Counted from the stretch's first letter, positions 37,501 through 52,200 are shown. The stretch is DNA of 64,000 nt from Allacma fusca (GCA_947179485.1 OX359249.1:37744250-37808249), one strand, 5' to 3'. A program made the numbers and translations. Notes: generated from the sequence alone by a model not told the origin.

Positions 37501-38666
37501 TCATCAAATGCTAATGGAACAGTTGGAGAAGGATGGGGAGAAATTTGAGGTGCTGTACACACACACATTCTACCTTATGCAGACTACTGTAGACCCCTTG
37601 AGCCGTAGGTTGTGCTTTGAATTAAATGGTACAATGCACATGGTTCCAAACAAAGGGAACTGTAGCAGAAGCAATGTATACATGTATACAGGGAGGATGT
37701 GTGCACGAGCTGGAATTCTTATTTGCAAAAACAATAAATCATTTTGAATGATGGAGTACGATAAGCGGGGATGATAAACGCTTTAGTAAGAGAATGATTG
37801 CTTCCCAAGTAAAATTTGAGCCATTAAAATCATCTCGATGAATAATAATTCTAATTTACCCCACGGAGAGCACGAGCATAATAAAAACGTGATGATGGAG
37901 GAAAATATTATTCTCTAGGTAATACTTTTGTCGCTGGAAGACCTACATCCGAACTTAATGCTCCCTGTGCATATACGACTACATATACATAGGAACGGCT
38001 ACAGGTAACTTACAATGGTCGGTTGAGTTGAGCTGAGTGTGAAAGAATAGGCTAATAAAAGAGAAAGCTCTAAAAATCTCCTAGGAGACTCTTCTGCCTT
38101 GCAGTGTTACATCTCGGAGAAAGCTGGACTACTCTAATATGTAGATACTTGTAGGATTCGAGCTAAATTCTTTGAGAGTAAAAACTCACCTTTAAAAAAA
38201 CTGTCTCCACAGCGACAGTGAAAATGTCAGGGATGATTGGAGCCTTGGGAGGGAAACTATCCACGGGATAAATATCCGGGCAGATGATTCCAGGTTGTTT
38301 ATTGAGGACCGGGGTTCCTTGGCGTTCGTTACCATTACTATTGTGATTATAGTCATTGCTTGGACGATTGTTCTGGTTCATAAATTGTGATGAACTATCA
38401 TCTTCCGTATTACCTCTTCGTCTGTGGAAATGATTTTTATGGCTATTGTTCTCATTGCCATTGTCAAGGCTGGAGTCCCCGTTCTCCCGCTCGAGAACAT
38501 CTTGGTGACTGACGTCCCCGGTCTGTTGACATTGTTCTGTGGGTCCCACTTGAAATGTTAGCAGTGCACACAGAATAAATATTACTACCGAGATGGTAAA
38601 GCATTGATTGATCCGTGCGAACACTGGGAATGTTCCTTTCCGTATAACTTTCATTATTGCTCTCAT
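28597..38666 (-). CDS. Predicted membrane glycoprotein of unrecognised family, 581 residues, eight exons
   Basis: Exons in transcript order: 38,666-38,190; 36,411-36,276; 34,710-34,547; 31,088-30,824; 29,967-29,858; 29,563-29,237; 29,154-29,040; 28,748-28,597. All introns are GT-AG and phases (0,1,0,1,0,0,1) close to 581 residues ending GLET before TAA. Residues 20-40 are a hydrophobic leader (CFTISVVIFILCALLTF). Residues 50-120 are Asn/Ser-rich low complexity. A Pro-rich entry CPDIYPVDSFPPKAP then leads into a roughly 370-residue Cys-poor ectodomain. Its recognisable stretches include GKRYECFYSKI, GTPDCVVEP and NLQCDIW. A juxtamembrane YTSGAVAGLGLA runs into one membrane helix at about residues 533-555 (AVLGLAIGLLLGFVLW), and a basic, Trp-rich tail of about 27 residues ends the protein. 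The sixth exon's 3' end (29,237) is the least certain; an extra small exon in the long introns cannot be excluded. It looks like a secreted-side binding protein anchored by one helix; function unknown. Confidence 0.8.
31089..38189. other. Long introns of the minus-strand membrane protein gene
   Basis: The first three introns (36,412-38,189; 34,711-36,275; 31,089-34,546) hold no convincing further exon. Visible features are a 12-G run at 34,504-34,515, just beyond the donor of the third exon on the minus strand, an A-run near 32,381, TATGTATGTA-type words near 35,085 and 33,215, and scattered short open frames. No transposon ends were recognised. Confidence 0.5.
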
Positions 38667-39881
38667 TCCCTGCTGGATTCCACGTATTAATATTTGCTCT
38701 CCACGCTATACCTTACATCTCCATTCATCAGCTAATGCAGTTTCTTGTACTTGTGTACTTATTCTACTGATATCAATTCAACCCAAAACCAAAGTTCCGT
38801 TAAGTTCGAAGCATAAAATCCAGTTTTTACTACTCACTTCTGTTTTGTTACCGAAATTACACCAAAAGTTTCACAATGAATGTTAAACAACAGTTAGCGT
38901 CACACTTTATGTTAGATTCATCCGCATTTTCCGCATACAAACTAATTACTAATAACGGAATGCTAACATTGCAGTATACTTTCCTTCTCACCGGTCTCGA
39001 CAATAATAATTTGTTTAATTACTTGTCGAAACAACTTTTGATTATCCCAGCATATGTCATAGTAATTATGTTATGGCACAGTTTAAATTATGAAAAGTTT
39101 TGGGTAGAAAATTTGGATCTGTCTATTCACCGAGTGGAAATGTTGAGGGTTTGTCTTGCTCCTATGTATGTGATATAGCCTTTCCTAAATGTCCTTTCTG
39201 TTGTTCCGCAGCTGCAAAACCACTGCAAAGCACGGAGATTCACGTGCGTCAAGGAAACTTTGCGGCAGGCTTTATATCAACAATATTATGTTCACCAGAA
39301 GATTTCAGAGTACGTGTAGGGTTTCCGAAATGCAAATGTTATTAAAGTTGCTAAATAGGAATTGAAACGGGAAAGAACACTACTACTGAGAAAAGCGGGA
39401 GAGTTATGGTGCCGGAAATAGAGGAAGACTCCTGGTTGTCCGGTGGAATGATGGAGGTAAATGGAGATGGTGAGTAGTGGTGAATGCTGTCTTATTTCTT
39501 GTTTAATACTAATTTAGACTAGCACATAATGAACAGTCTTAGGCTACAGAACTGGTGGAAATGAGAAGGAATGTTTGGACTTGTGAGCTGAGTTAGAGCA
39601 ATGTAAATCCTCTCGTGTCTAGTATTATTGTGCCTTCTCGGACGTGAGTGTTTCTGTTCGTACTGGAACAGGATTGGAATTTTAAAGGAGACCCGTGTTT
39701 TCCTCTGCTTCGTGTTTTCTCCGAGACTGGGGAGTGCGCATTACCAGCCTCACTCAGTTTTATTGATGGACGGAAGGGATGCTACCACTGTGGAGTCATA
39801 TACCCGACGTATAAGCACATCCATTTCATAGTATCCCTGGCAGTGGGTAAAAAAGCCTCGGAGAGCACACACACATACACA

Positions 39882-39905
39882 CAGAGAGAGAGAGAGAGAG
39901 AGAGA
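39882..39905. repeat. (AG)n microsatellite
   Basis: About 12 uninterrupted AG units, preceded by ACACACAC. It explains the Arg-Glu run in an overlapping plus-strand open frame. Confidence 0.95.
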
Positions 39906-40218
39906 CCATACCTACCCAACTATGTATAGTCACCCTTCCCCACCACATACAAGGCCTGCTGGATATATAACTCTTACTCCGCTTTGAGCCAGGAAGGCTT
40001 CTATTGAGAAGGGTTGAAGTTGAAATTCTTTCTCTCGGATCGATTCACGATTCCCCAGCAACAACACGAGCACCAGATGTGACTTTCACTCTTCTTACAC
40101 TCTCCCAACTGAACATCTCTTGAACGGTCTGTTATAGTGTACGCCCTCATCGCCCGTTAACTTCTCATACGAAATCCTCACGTGCATGGGTGTACGAGGA
40201 GTAATGAAAGGAGAAGGC

Positions 40219-40254
<36 letters not shown>
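40219..40254. repeat. (GA)n microsatellite
   Basis: A run of GA units with one GATA interruption near its left end. It explains a Ser-Leu repeat in an overlapping minus-strand open frame. Confidence 0.95.
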
Positions 40255-40255
<1 letters not shown>

Positions 40256-42543
40256 GGTACTTCAATCTGATTTGATCCATGCAAAAGCATTGGTGAAGGT
40301 GAATGTGGAAAGGCACACTTTAAACTTTTATTCCCTCAACTAATATTAAATATTAGTAACTCAGGGAGGCATACCAGTCTTGAATTCTAAACTCATTTCT
40401 ATCGACGTTGAAAAAGCTTGTTCATTTCCCAGCCATCCATGTTCCGTCGGCCGGGGTGGAAAAAATCGGCTGGTGATAGGGAAGAAATCCAACCGCTATT
40501 ACACCCAATATTATATTACATCTCCATTCCACATCAACTCATTCAATTTGCATTGTATTTCACTCCTTGGGCATTCTCCACTCAAAGATCATTACCACAG
40601 GAATGAGTTTCTTTCTTGATTCATTCTTTGAGGATTTTGTGTGTGTGGGGCTGAGGAGGGCAACCGCTTGACTTTTAAGACGGGCACTATTAAGTGCGTG
40701 CACTAACCCTATAACTTATATATTGTGAGCAATTCATTAATTAATTTAAAAATAGCTCAAATTTTCAATGCGGTTCAGGAAATTAATGGACGATTGGGAA
40801 GGAAGATTACAGCCCCAAGACCAAGATTTTCAGGAGGTTTCCAAAGGTTTCAAAGCCCCAGCGTCAATTAACTTGAACATGTGCCAACTTTGATAAAACT
40901 AATATTTATTTGAAAAAAAAACTTGTGGATAGTTGAAGAGGAAAGAGGGGCTTGGTTTTGTTGGAGACTTGAGCCTGTAGGTATATTACATCTTATGTAG
41001 ATATAGATATCAGATGGTTTAATTTGAGAGAAGAGGCATTCTTCAGTGTTATCGCATTTCCGGAATAAATTGTGCTCCCTAAGTGACACACTGGCTACAG
41101 AGCCAGGTTCTTACATCCCTCTCATGAGATCCGCTCAGTTTCTTCCCATTCCCTATCTAAGGCTGTAGAATTACTTTCCTCAAGTCATCACTTACAACCA
41201 AGATTTAATATCTCACATTACAGGATAATTAAAAATGTCAGGCGTTCGACTTGAGATTTGGGCAACTCTGCAAGTAAGCCATTGAAGGCTTAAGCCGGAG
41301 CTTCCCTTCCATTTCCGCTTCGTTATCAAGTCTACCCCAATCTTGCGTATTGCACGTTCTAACCAGCAGGACGCAAAAAGGATATATAGATATACTTACA
41401 TATATGTATCTACATAATTACTTACATATGTATAATTCGTGTTGCACTTTTCGAACTTGTGATGAAAAACTTGTGACTATTACACAACAAATGTGAGTTT
41501 TGGTTGTTTAGTATCCTTTTTAATTAAGCCTATTTTGACTTTCTACTTCAAGTGTAACTTCATCTGAAATTCCAATAGTACTTTGTTTGTACTCAAGTCT
41601 GCAGCTTTCGGAGGCTACATTGTGTCATGTAACACGGCTCATATTACAAACTGTAACGGAACTCTGTTAATATGCAGTAATTACTGAATTCACAAAACCG
41701 GGTGTTCACATTCTTAAAATAAATAATTAATTTGAAAGAATACACATACATTCATACTTTACGGCCAAATATGAGCGTTTAAATGCTCGTCAGCTGCATT
41801 AGCGGAAGTTTTGAAACGGGGTTTGATTTGGGAAGAAACCCGAGAACAATTTGGGGGATAAATATTTCATGGGAACAGAGTAGATGTTACGACAGGGGAG
41901 TGCCAGGCGATGGCGATTGCCTCCTTAGAATTATGATGTTACTTCCCGGGGAAACTAATTACTAATGGTAAGTTTGCGAGAGACCAAAGTAAGGTATGGT
42001 GTGACGTCAGGTTGACATAAATTATTCATTCATTAAATTATAGAAGGAGAAATCAAAGGGAATGGGTCTCGATCGGCGGTTTTATTCCTTAAGTATTCTC
42101 CCTTCTCGGAAGTCTTGGCAGGACCATAGAATATTGTCACATTCCTTCCAAGACCAAAGAGCGAAGTTGGTAATTGCGGAGATTGGGAACCCTGCATGGG
42201 AAAGTGTAATATAAAATGACGGAGAATGAAACCATGTAAAATGGTCCAAACATGTCACACACATACATCGGATGTTAAATTGTGCACTCTCCCTCGGCAA
42301 TGCAAGTTACTGATGCTAATCCGACTTTACTCACAGGGAGAACACCAAGGGTGGGGACACCGGGAGACGGAGACCTGTGTGTGCTGGTGCAATCGTCCAT
42401 CGTAAATCTAAGTGGAAATCTAACCCCGCATCTAAAATTTATGCACTTTCCCCATTAGGAACTTACTTATGTGAAAATAAAGTCTGACGAGCTGTTGTTT
42501 CCGTCTGTACAGGGAAGGGACAGGATTAAAGCATTGCAGTCAC

Positions 42544-42545
<2 letters not shown>

Positions 42546-42585
<40 letters not shown>
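42546..42585. repeat. (GT)20 microsatellite
   Basis: Twenty uninterrupted GT units. Overlapping open frames on both strands read as Cys-Val or Thr-His runs and are not genes. Confidence 0.97.
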
Positions 42586-42587
<2 letters not shown>

Positions 42588-45048
42588 CTTCCAAGGAGTT
42601 CCCGCAAGTCTGAAAATTTCGAATCACGAACTTTTTTTATTTCCATTCTCAAATACATACATGTATGAAAAATATAGATTGAACCTCACAGGAAATGTAG
42701 TGAGAGGGGATGAGCACGCACGTTGGCATTGATGGTCGTCGCAGAAACTCCATCATCTTTGCCAATGTATTTTATTCATTTATGAAATAGCCTCGGACAA
42801 GCTGGAAATACGGAGGTGGCTTATGGCCAATGGCCATCGGCGAATTACCGTCATGCCCTGTCACACTGCTTCTTACTACTTTTATCATCCCGAGTCTACA
42901 TACGAAGGTTCGTCTTAACCCATTCCGATATTCACTTTTGGCCAACTCACTTTCGACTGATGTTCCTAGCCCTAAGTCTCCGGAGGAAATTGCACTCATT
43001 CCGATTATGAGGGAACCAACGGGTTTACCAATTGGGAAATTTCCATTATTTCAGGAAAGGAGTCCGCCGGCAAAATAGGGATCCATGGATATGTCATAAT
43101 CAGTCAGTCGCATAGTTGAATGAGTAGGATATAAAATTAAATTACTAAATGAAATAATAGTGAAGCTAAACGAAAATAAACAGAAAAGTTGGCCTTTAAA
43201 ATTAATCAAGTTAAATGAATACTCAAGTATAATTTTACATTACATCATCAAGGTACATCAAACTAGATCAAATATAAGAAATTCGGAAGAACGCAGAAAA
43301 CAGTAGTTGGAGCGACCCTCCGCTCGGATAAGCAATTACGAGTCTCTGGAAGTAAAATGTATTAACATGTGTAATGAATTAACATAGGGACTATTTTGCC
43401 TGGAGTAGAAATGGCAGGGAGAAAAATGAGTCGGAGGCTTATCGTTGTCATGTGATTGCCAAGTGAACTCCGAGAGAGAGAGAGAGATGGATTAAACAAA
43501 TGAAGAATAATTATTATTTGACTGTTCTGTGTATTTTGTTTTGAGAGGCAGAGAGGTTGAAAGGACGTATGTATGTTGTTCATACGAGAGGATTTTGAGC
43601 ATTCCGAAGCACGTCAGAGAAATGCATGTTGGTGGCCTGACGAATAATTGTTGCTGTGTCATCATCAGTTGACGTCCTCAAGTTGAAGGAAATGAAATGT
43701 GGAAGGTATAATTATATATATGGTGATATATGTAAGATGTTTGTTTACAAGAGTGTAATGTAGATATGGTGACAATGTGTGATACGGTTGTTAGTATGAA
43801 GTGATGCAAAATGTGTGTGAATATAAATGATTCCTGGCTTTCCATCCCAGCTGCACTTTATTGCTCATCGAGTCAAATGAAATGTATCCATTACTCAGGG
43901 GGCGAAAAGAGTGGAGCGTATTTATTAAATAAATTCTTCCCGTGGCTTCATTGCTTCACCACTTCCACATAATAAGCTATCTTGTGATATTAGATGGCTT
44001 GCATTATATACGACTACCTCGGTTGGCTCTTGGCTCCTCGCTTCCATATGACACCCTGCCTAGGTTATTTTTGGACGTCTTCTCAATATACTGTACACAC
44101 ACGGACTCAAGTATCTATGCATCTACATACATAAACATAGATGCTGAGTGTGAGTGCGGGGAACAAATACCAAATAAAAGAGCGCGTCTCTCACCCACAC
44201 TTATTGCGTGGACTTTTGCGTGGATCTGGGAACACACGGGCTGAGGAAGTTTCCCCACATTGACTTCGATATCCGTGCCAAGCGTAGCATCATAAATCGG
44301 AATAATTGTAATTTATTTATTTATCCATAACTTTCCCTTTGCACCTTGCTGTAGTATAGCGTCGTAGCTTGGAGCATATATCTTAGCCCCGAAAATACGC
44401 TTCCGTCTTATTCCAGGTTCACTTTTTTTCCATTTTATTACACCCTTTCAGCTTCTATTATTATTCATCCCTCCCTAACTTATGACGGCTTCAAGTGCAT
44501 CGAATTTTTCTTATTCAATTATTATCATATCCTAGCGTCGGGCACGAAATCCCCCTATTAATTATTGCCTGCAATAAAAAAAAATCCTGGGCTAGACTTC
44601 GGTGACCCCATCAAAATATCAACTCACCCGGTTCGCCTGCGTTTGTGGTGTATTGTACATACTACTCTATGGAATCTACAAATGAATAGGACTTTTGGAT
44701 CAGTATCCCAGTATTTCATAAATTCATGGCACATTCGACGGTGGGAAGGGAAAAAAATACGGTGCAATTATTTTCAGATGACCTAGATGTGTCGTATCGT
44801 GAATACTAATAATGATCTATGACCAAGGATTGGAGTTTGCCAGGGTCTGTCGCAAGGACGGGAATTTTTTGAGAGAGACAATGAGAAGCGATGATAATCT
44901 TCCAAGAACGTATCTTGAATGAATTGAGTTGTATTTGATTCCTCAGATCAACAAATCTTTATTCACGTAATTTATTTTATGTTATTACACCCAACATGCA
45001 GTTTAAGCTACCAAAACATTTTTCGTCGCTCCAATAGAAGCCCACTGC

Positions 45049-45069
45049 AGAGAGAGAGAGAGAGAGAGA
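45049..45069. repeat. (AG)n microsatellite
   Basis: About ten AG units in the spacer downstream of the receptor gene. Confidence 0.95.
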
Positions 45070-46297
45070 CAGTGTACAGTGTATATTTAGTAATTAGGAC
45101 AACGGAATTCATGTGTTCTTGAGAGAGTTGAGACACGTACAGTATAACCAAACTTAACTTGACATTTTAACAGGGTTACCTTAAGTTACCTAAAAACGGT
45201 ATTTTAGACATGCCTCATAAGCTTATTTCAACACTGGAGCTCAGGTCAACATTAAAAATGATATTAAGGTTAAAAAAGTCACTGAATCATGAATTTGTAC
45301 CTTCATAATTCCTTTGATCTTTCTCACTGTGCGTCATTTTATTTGTATAACATTAAAAATGATACTTCTCTACTCGGGTCTCATTCTCAAACTGGGGCAA
45401 TGTAATAATATATAGACATGCTTTGTTTTAGAACAATGATTTGTAAGTAATTTAATTTTAAGTAAGATAAATTTACATACGATACATGATACATTACAAC
45501 AGACTACCCGGATCTTTTATACAAACAATTCTGAATATCATTATCACGTGAGCTATCCCTTATTATTCCATAGACGCAAGGACAGCGAGACATTTGGGCT
45601 GTCCATTTTGATAGATACTACTAGGTCAATTTATGAGAATAGCACACAACTATCCATTAAAATTAGACTCCTTACGACTATTTATATTCTTTTAAGATTA
45701 TCATTTCCATGTATGTATTTCCTTACATGTATGAGTAGAAAGTCCGCTTAAAATCCCTTTTAAACGCATCCCTTGACCTTACCAGAACTAAACACCTCAG
45801 AGATTAGATTAGGCATTAATTAACTCATCATAGTCACTATGGTCACTAAGTATCAAAATCCTGTTCAACTTGAGTAAAAATATGAACAACTTATGGCTAG
45901 ATAAGATTGGTGTGATAGAGTGCTTGAGATGTAATAAAGATACTGTGAAGGATGAATCAAATGCTCAAAGTGTAATATGTACATATAATAATTAATTAGC
46001 TTTATACTCCATTTTGTACTAAAATATTTTGTACTCAAAAGCAGAATGAAAGAATAGAGAGCTTGAGCGAACTAAGAGAGAACAAGTACAATGCTTTTTC
46101 ACAGGATTTAAAAAATGAGCTAACCTTACGAAAGGAAAATACAATATTAAAATAATTGTATCTATGTATGTATTCGGGGAATGTAAGATGGATTGTTGCT
46201 GATGGATTCTTGTCACTGATGAAGAACCGTATTTGACGGGGAGATGTGTGGAGAGATGGGGGATCTAGACGTAAGTTTCTACAGTACAGATTTCTAG

Positions 46298-49200
46298 TCA
46301 GAGTGTGGTAAAAGTTTCGAGCCTATTGCTGTTAAACTCTAAATCAGCATTGGAAATGTTTGCACTGGACTGTTTCAAATGAGGATTATTCTTGCCCATA
46401 GCGTAGCATTTGAGACGCTCCATTTGACCCGCAAGTTTTTGCAATTCTTCCTGCAATCAACACGAAAACCACATTTGTGTTCAATGACCATCGAAAAAAA
46501 AACTGACTTTTCCAGCCCAACACGGGTGTATACTCAAATAAACACAAAGGGGTTCTACATGTACGTCCATTATCTGTACAATGTGCGTATTAGTGGGAGC
46601 CGTCCAGTTTCACCGTCCTGTAGTTTGTAAAGGTTCATGCACAACCACTCGTTCCGTGAGTAGCCATGGGGTTTTTTTACTCTCACAAAGGCAAGTATTA
46701 CTTCAGAACTTCGGTTACATTCTTCGGACATGACTATGTATGTAGATCCATATCCTTTACTTGCGTACACATAAATACTCCGTGTAACAAACGGGTTCTA
46801 AGCTTGACCATAAATTCAATACCCGGTACATTTTTCGGCCACACAGGCTGGAAAATATGGGAACAATGCTAGGAAAATATCGTAATGGTAAGGAATCGTT
46901 ACTGGCAATATTTCGCCATCCCCATTACATTAAAGCCCATAACATAAAAATCCCACCACTCACATCCGCTCCTCTGCAAAGCTACAAAAAAGCTCAGTGT
47001 TCCGCCTTAACCAGCAGATACACACAATTAGTTCAGTTCTTTATTTCGGACAGGCCTGAAAGTTCCTTCCATGTGTGCTACCTCTTGGCCAAAGTAATTC
47101 ATTTAAGTAGAAATACTCCCTGCTGAGAGTCTGCTAAACTAATACAATCTACCAGATAGAAAAATAATATCCAGTCCTAAAATTTATCCAGCCCAAGATA
47201 ATCATTAGAACACAAAACTAGGAATTAATTTCCCTAATACAAAACGTATGTATTCCCTGGACAATTTATGAAATAGGTTTTGATGTCAAAAATAAGCTCC
47301 TGGAGGGGGAAAAAATAGCGATTTGTTTGCAAAAGTTATTGTTCACGGAGTCACTCTTAAAGGGGGACGTGGTGGGAAACAAAGATAAGCAATGGGGCGG
47401 GGGCGTTTTGGATTTTTTGGTCGTTATAGCTAATTGCAAGGATGGGAAGAGGCTGACGGCCGCATAATAATTTGGTTGGAAGTTCAGAGGGAACATTAAA
47501 CCAAGTCCTTGACAGTATTCTGAACTTTTATCCTGTCAAGCCCCGAGTAAGAAACTTGCTAGGGAAAGATGGTGGCGTAACAATTTGTGGAATAATCATG
47601 ACCATAATGGAATTAAATTAGGAGACTGAACTTTGTAAAGACAGGAGGGAAAGAGAGAGAGGAGGAGGAGGAGGAAGAGGAGGAGGAGGAGGAGAGGAGA
47701 CGGGGATCGTACCTAGGAAATCTGGACACAAAGGAATTGAATATACTTATAATAATCTGTAAATACTAAGCTTAGGAATCGTTTAATATTTTAAGGGTAC
47801 ATACAATACAATTAGAAAAAAACACACGAGAGGATTAGTTTACCTTAAGTTGCTGATTTTCCTCTGCCAGGTCAAGTGTATCATGGCCAAATCCATTTGC
47901 CGAGCTTGGCATTTCCTTCAACTCTTTCGGCTTTCCCCAGAGAACACAGTAGAGCTGTAATGGAATAAACAGTAGTCTGCCTGTAATTTTCCTCCGTAAA
48001 ACTTTCTATTATTCTGTATCTAATGCTCAGCTCTCTGTGGAGTGTCTGCATCACTGCCTTAATTGATTCTGTCTCATCTCCCTCTCCTTCCGTCGTCTCA
48101 CTCAGGGCCCGGCCTATTCTTTTTCTTTTGTAAATACTCCCAACCCAATTAATTATTATAATTTAAATAGAAATTTATAACGAAGACTCCCTCATTGAAT
48201 GTAACTCAATTTCGGAAGTTGAGGAAAAGTGGTCGACACTTTAAATGACTCGATCACACTCAACAATATTTTTTTTTTACTGGATCAACATAGCATGTCT
48301 CGACAACTTGCTCTGGGAAAAGACAACAGCTATTGATTTTCCTCACTTTCCCTTTCAAATGCCGGGCTTATCTTTGAAAAGCACGTTCCATTCTCTTTTA
48401 AACAAACAAAGGCTCACTTAAAAATGATTGAAGGTCCACTTAACTCCCAATAACATAGCTCCCTTGATTAAATTCATTGTAGAGTCGTTATGTATGCACG
48501 GAGGGAGTGAAGATACATAATTTATGCCACCTGACAAGGAACTAATAGGAGAACTTCAAGCTGATGGATGTAAGTACAACAGCATTACCTTGCTTCCGAA
48601 TACCAACGCAATGGTGATTGTTGTGCTCATTTGAGTGCGAATAAAAGCGAAGAGGTACTTGACATCAGGTCCCGCATTCGGAAGAATGATTAAACTGTAA
48701 AAACAAAATTTCAATAGAGACTAACAATTCCCCCCCCCCCCCGATTAAGAAAGCTTCTATTATGCAATATATACTCAGATTTATCAAATAATCTGTAGTT
48801 TAATTTTTGACGAGGGAAAACACGTCTCAGGAAGGATTTTGCAAGTTAAAAAATCATGGGATGGGCAAAGGATGAGATTTATCTCCTTCTTGAGATGTGT
48901 GCCCGTGCCGTGTAGAGTGAAAATCCAATCTCCGTCAAGAATAAAGATGGAATTGGTACAACGAAGCCGTCCAGTTACGTTAACTAAACCCTCCCTGACC
49001 AAGTAATTTTTGTCGCCCTAATAAATCCGCAAATAAGGAATTAATGCAGAGAAAACCTCGAGAGACAGATTTCCCCATAAAATTTTCGTCATGACCATTT
49101 GAATTGGACACGGAGGAGTAATTTGAGGATGAGACTTTGATCACCCGTCTATAAGAGCGTGGCCAGGAGAAGTTCAAGTAGTTTGTCTACTTTCTCCACC

Positions 49201-52200
49201 TACTGAAACTTTCGATGTAAGGACATTGGATGGGAACTAATGGAAGTTTATTTGATAGAACATATATAATTATATATATATATATATATATATAATTATA
49301 TATACGTACTCATGAGAAACAATCCAAGAACCGACGAAATTGCGTATCAGCATTTGAATATTTTTTGGAGTTCGAGCATCTCACTTGACGTTGATGACAG
49401 GGAGCTGTTCGATAGTAGATTTTTAGTAGGAAATCAACTTGCATGTAATAGGAATCCAAATGGAAGGCAATTAGAAAAGTGTTGAAAATGTAAAGGGTGA
49501 TTTGCTTTCCAAGTGTTTACTATGACTGCTCCCAACGAGGGCCGTAGAGATAGGAAAGGGAGTCGAGACCAGTCACGTACGTATTTCATGACGGTGAGGT
49601 GAAGGAGTAGAAGGAGAAGGAAGACGTGTAGGAAGGAATAAAATGCGTAAGTAGTTTCCCTTTCTACATGAATAACTCTAGTGTTCCAATGAAAAGAAAA
49701 AAAAAGGAGAGATTTAAATTATTCTACTCACTGAAGAGCCGCCATAAGAATATTGATGATGGCTATATTGTAGATGGAGTACGAGATGAATTGAGCGTCC
49801 GGGTTCTCACGGATTCTGTAGCAGATCCATACACCGTAACTGAGGAAGATCACTTCTCCTGTGGCCAAAGCATGATCCCACCTACAGACATTTTGTAAGT
49901 TGTTTGAAACAGACAATCATAGAAATTCCGGAGAGATTTACCGTCCAAATAAATTTCCTGACTTCAATCATTATTCTCTTTTATTCTAATCCCCTGATGT
50001 GAAGGCCTTGGCTAGACTTCACAAATGGCCAGGCAGCCCTATATCCGTTATCATTATACACTACCGGAAGAAATAGATTTTTGTTACAATATCGCATCTT
50101 CCTACTGTTTCTTGTAACAATGTCAATTATTAGTTTTCGTACTCATATTGTAGTAAATAAAAGAAGTTTTAGTGTATTAATTTCCTCACCAATTGTAAAC
50201 ACATTGGATGAAACGCTTCTTGTCAGTTGTCTCCATGACTTGGATGCCTGGAGGGGAGCTGAGGGTCCAGGCAAACAAATAAAGAAGCATGATGACCATA
50301 ATTGGACTCATCCAGTGAAGTAAGTGCTTCTCCGTGAGTTTTATCTTGTGTGCGGACTTCACCCGGAATGTTAAATACACACTAGGAAAAAATAAAATAA
50401 AGGGGGCGATAGGAAATTTCCGAAAATCATACTTACATACATTCTCGTGCTTAATTGCTTCATCAAAATTCCCGTCCACATGTTGTGAGTTGTGACAAAA
50501 ACTAATTATTTTTCAACCTGCCACCATTATTATTACTTTGATTGCTTTCCCCCCTTTCCGTCAACAGAGGAGACAGGGGAACAAAAAAACTCAATTTGTA
50601 GTTCCAGGAAATTATTGTTGGAATTGAATCAATGCGTACATCATGTACATGAGTAAAATAAGAAAAGTTTTACCAGCCGGAGAAGTAACAGTTTGTGCTA
50701 ACCTCTTTTGAAATTCCAGCTTGTTTTCGAGGTACTTTCAAGACAGAAATGATTATATTTGATCTAGAAAAGAATTTACTACATTATAGTTTTTGGCAAT
50801 GACAGAGGAAACTACAGAAATGAAGTATAAACTTTGTAAAACGGTTTGCGAGCAACACTTGCGCAAGTTTCTAGGAATTCCCTCCTCGTCTTATTTTCTT
50901 CAAACTTATCCAATATCGTTAGGGATGAAGTTGTAAATAGTAAATTTTATACAGACTTCCAAAAATCACATTATCTCAACAGAGAAATAGTTATAAAAGT
51001 TGGGGAAATCTTGTTAGCTCGTTGTGACTGTCAACAGAATCATAGGCCATAGGCATGTCTCCCAACCTCCAACTTTTATTTACTGAAAAAACTTGAGCAG
51101 AATTCCGTCGACAATGACAATATGACAATGATGGAGGTGCCACAATTATTTACTGTATAAAATTAACTATTTCCCCTGTGCAATAATTTACTCCGAAAAG
51201 CTCATCTATTCCATTCGTGATTTATAATTATCTGTCATTGGAAGTGTTACTTTCCTGGATTTTCCAACGTAATGGTTACGCCGTAACCCACATCCCGTAC
51301 AAGCCACTCATTTCAAGTTCATTATTCATTCAAGTTCTCATTCCGCTAATAATTCTGGCAAGGGATAATATTTGAAGTGACAATCAGGACCATTTTCAAG
51401 TACTGAGGAACTAAAACTTAAGGAAACATTAGACAGAAAAGTGGGATCTCACCGGCAGAGTTTCATGTACAAAGCTGTGTAGGTTATGCAGAAGCCCAAA
51501 TGTCTCGTCCATTTCACAGCAACGCAAGACTGCATAGTTAGAACTGGGAATAACGCAACCATCTAGACACAGAGGCAATCACATAGGTAATTTAGTATTA
51601 GCAACGTCACCCGACATGTTTTTTTTATTAAAACCGCATCTCCGAATGTTATCAGAGCAGGCCACAAACTAGGATAGAGATGGGGAAAGATCTTGTCCTA
51701 CATTTGTTTCAAAATCATCTTATCTAAGATTTACAGAATTATTACGCAATTATTTATTCTCTTGCCTCACTCTCTTGGAGTGGAATTATTCTGGAAAAGT
51801 TGCTGAAGCATTCCTTTATGTCCTTAAGCAATATAACATGGACAAGAAAACCCCAGTTTTGCAACGCCTAGAAAACTGTCCAATTTCGACACACGAAATT
51901 ACTCCGAATCTACATATCTAGACTCTATGTATATTCGAAATATTAAAACAAATATTCGAATCCTTGAAAGATCTTAGGTCTAACCTATTGGTCTCTTTAC
52001 CTTCATACAAAAGTGTATTACTGGTGACAGCTAGAGATTAATCAACGAAAATTGGATTTTCCAAAATTACTAACAAAGCATGACTGATCTTTTTAATTAG
52101 GCTCAACCTGGAGACGGCCCTGTGTTTAAGTATATTAAGACGTCCCATTCTAACTTTATACGAGCGATATCAAACCTAAGCTGTCGCTTAAGATATATTG

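Larger units (their letters stand above)
38667..46297. other. Spacer between the two minus-strand genes
   Basis: About 7.6 kb without a supportable exon. It should contain the promoter and 5' UTR of the 38,666 gene and the 3' UTR of the receptor gene, but I could fix neither. GA and GT microsatellites occur at 39,882-39,905, 40,219-40,254, 42,546-42,585, 43,469-43,486 and 45,049-45,069. Open frames of 60-100 codons here are short, overlap on both strands, or are translations of the microsatellites. Confidence 0.5.

Noticed and set aside
39628-39929. Two overlapping plus-strand open frames, one ending in Arg-Glu repeats
   Set aside because: The repeat is the (AG)n microsatellite; the rest has no splice framing or recognisable domain.
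42467-42732. Open frames with His-Thr or Cys-Val runs
   Set aside because: They are translations of the (GT)20 microsatellite in several frames.
47651-49304. Microsatellite runs as possible CRISPR or satellite arrays
   Set aside because: The units are 2-3 bp without spacers, in a genome with spliced genes; they are ordinary simple repeats.
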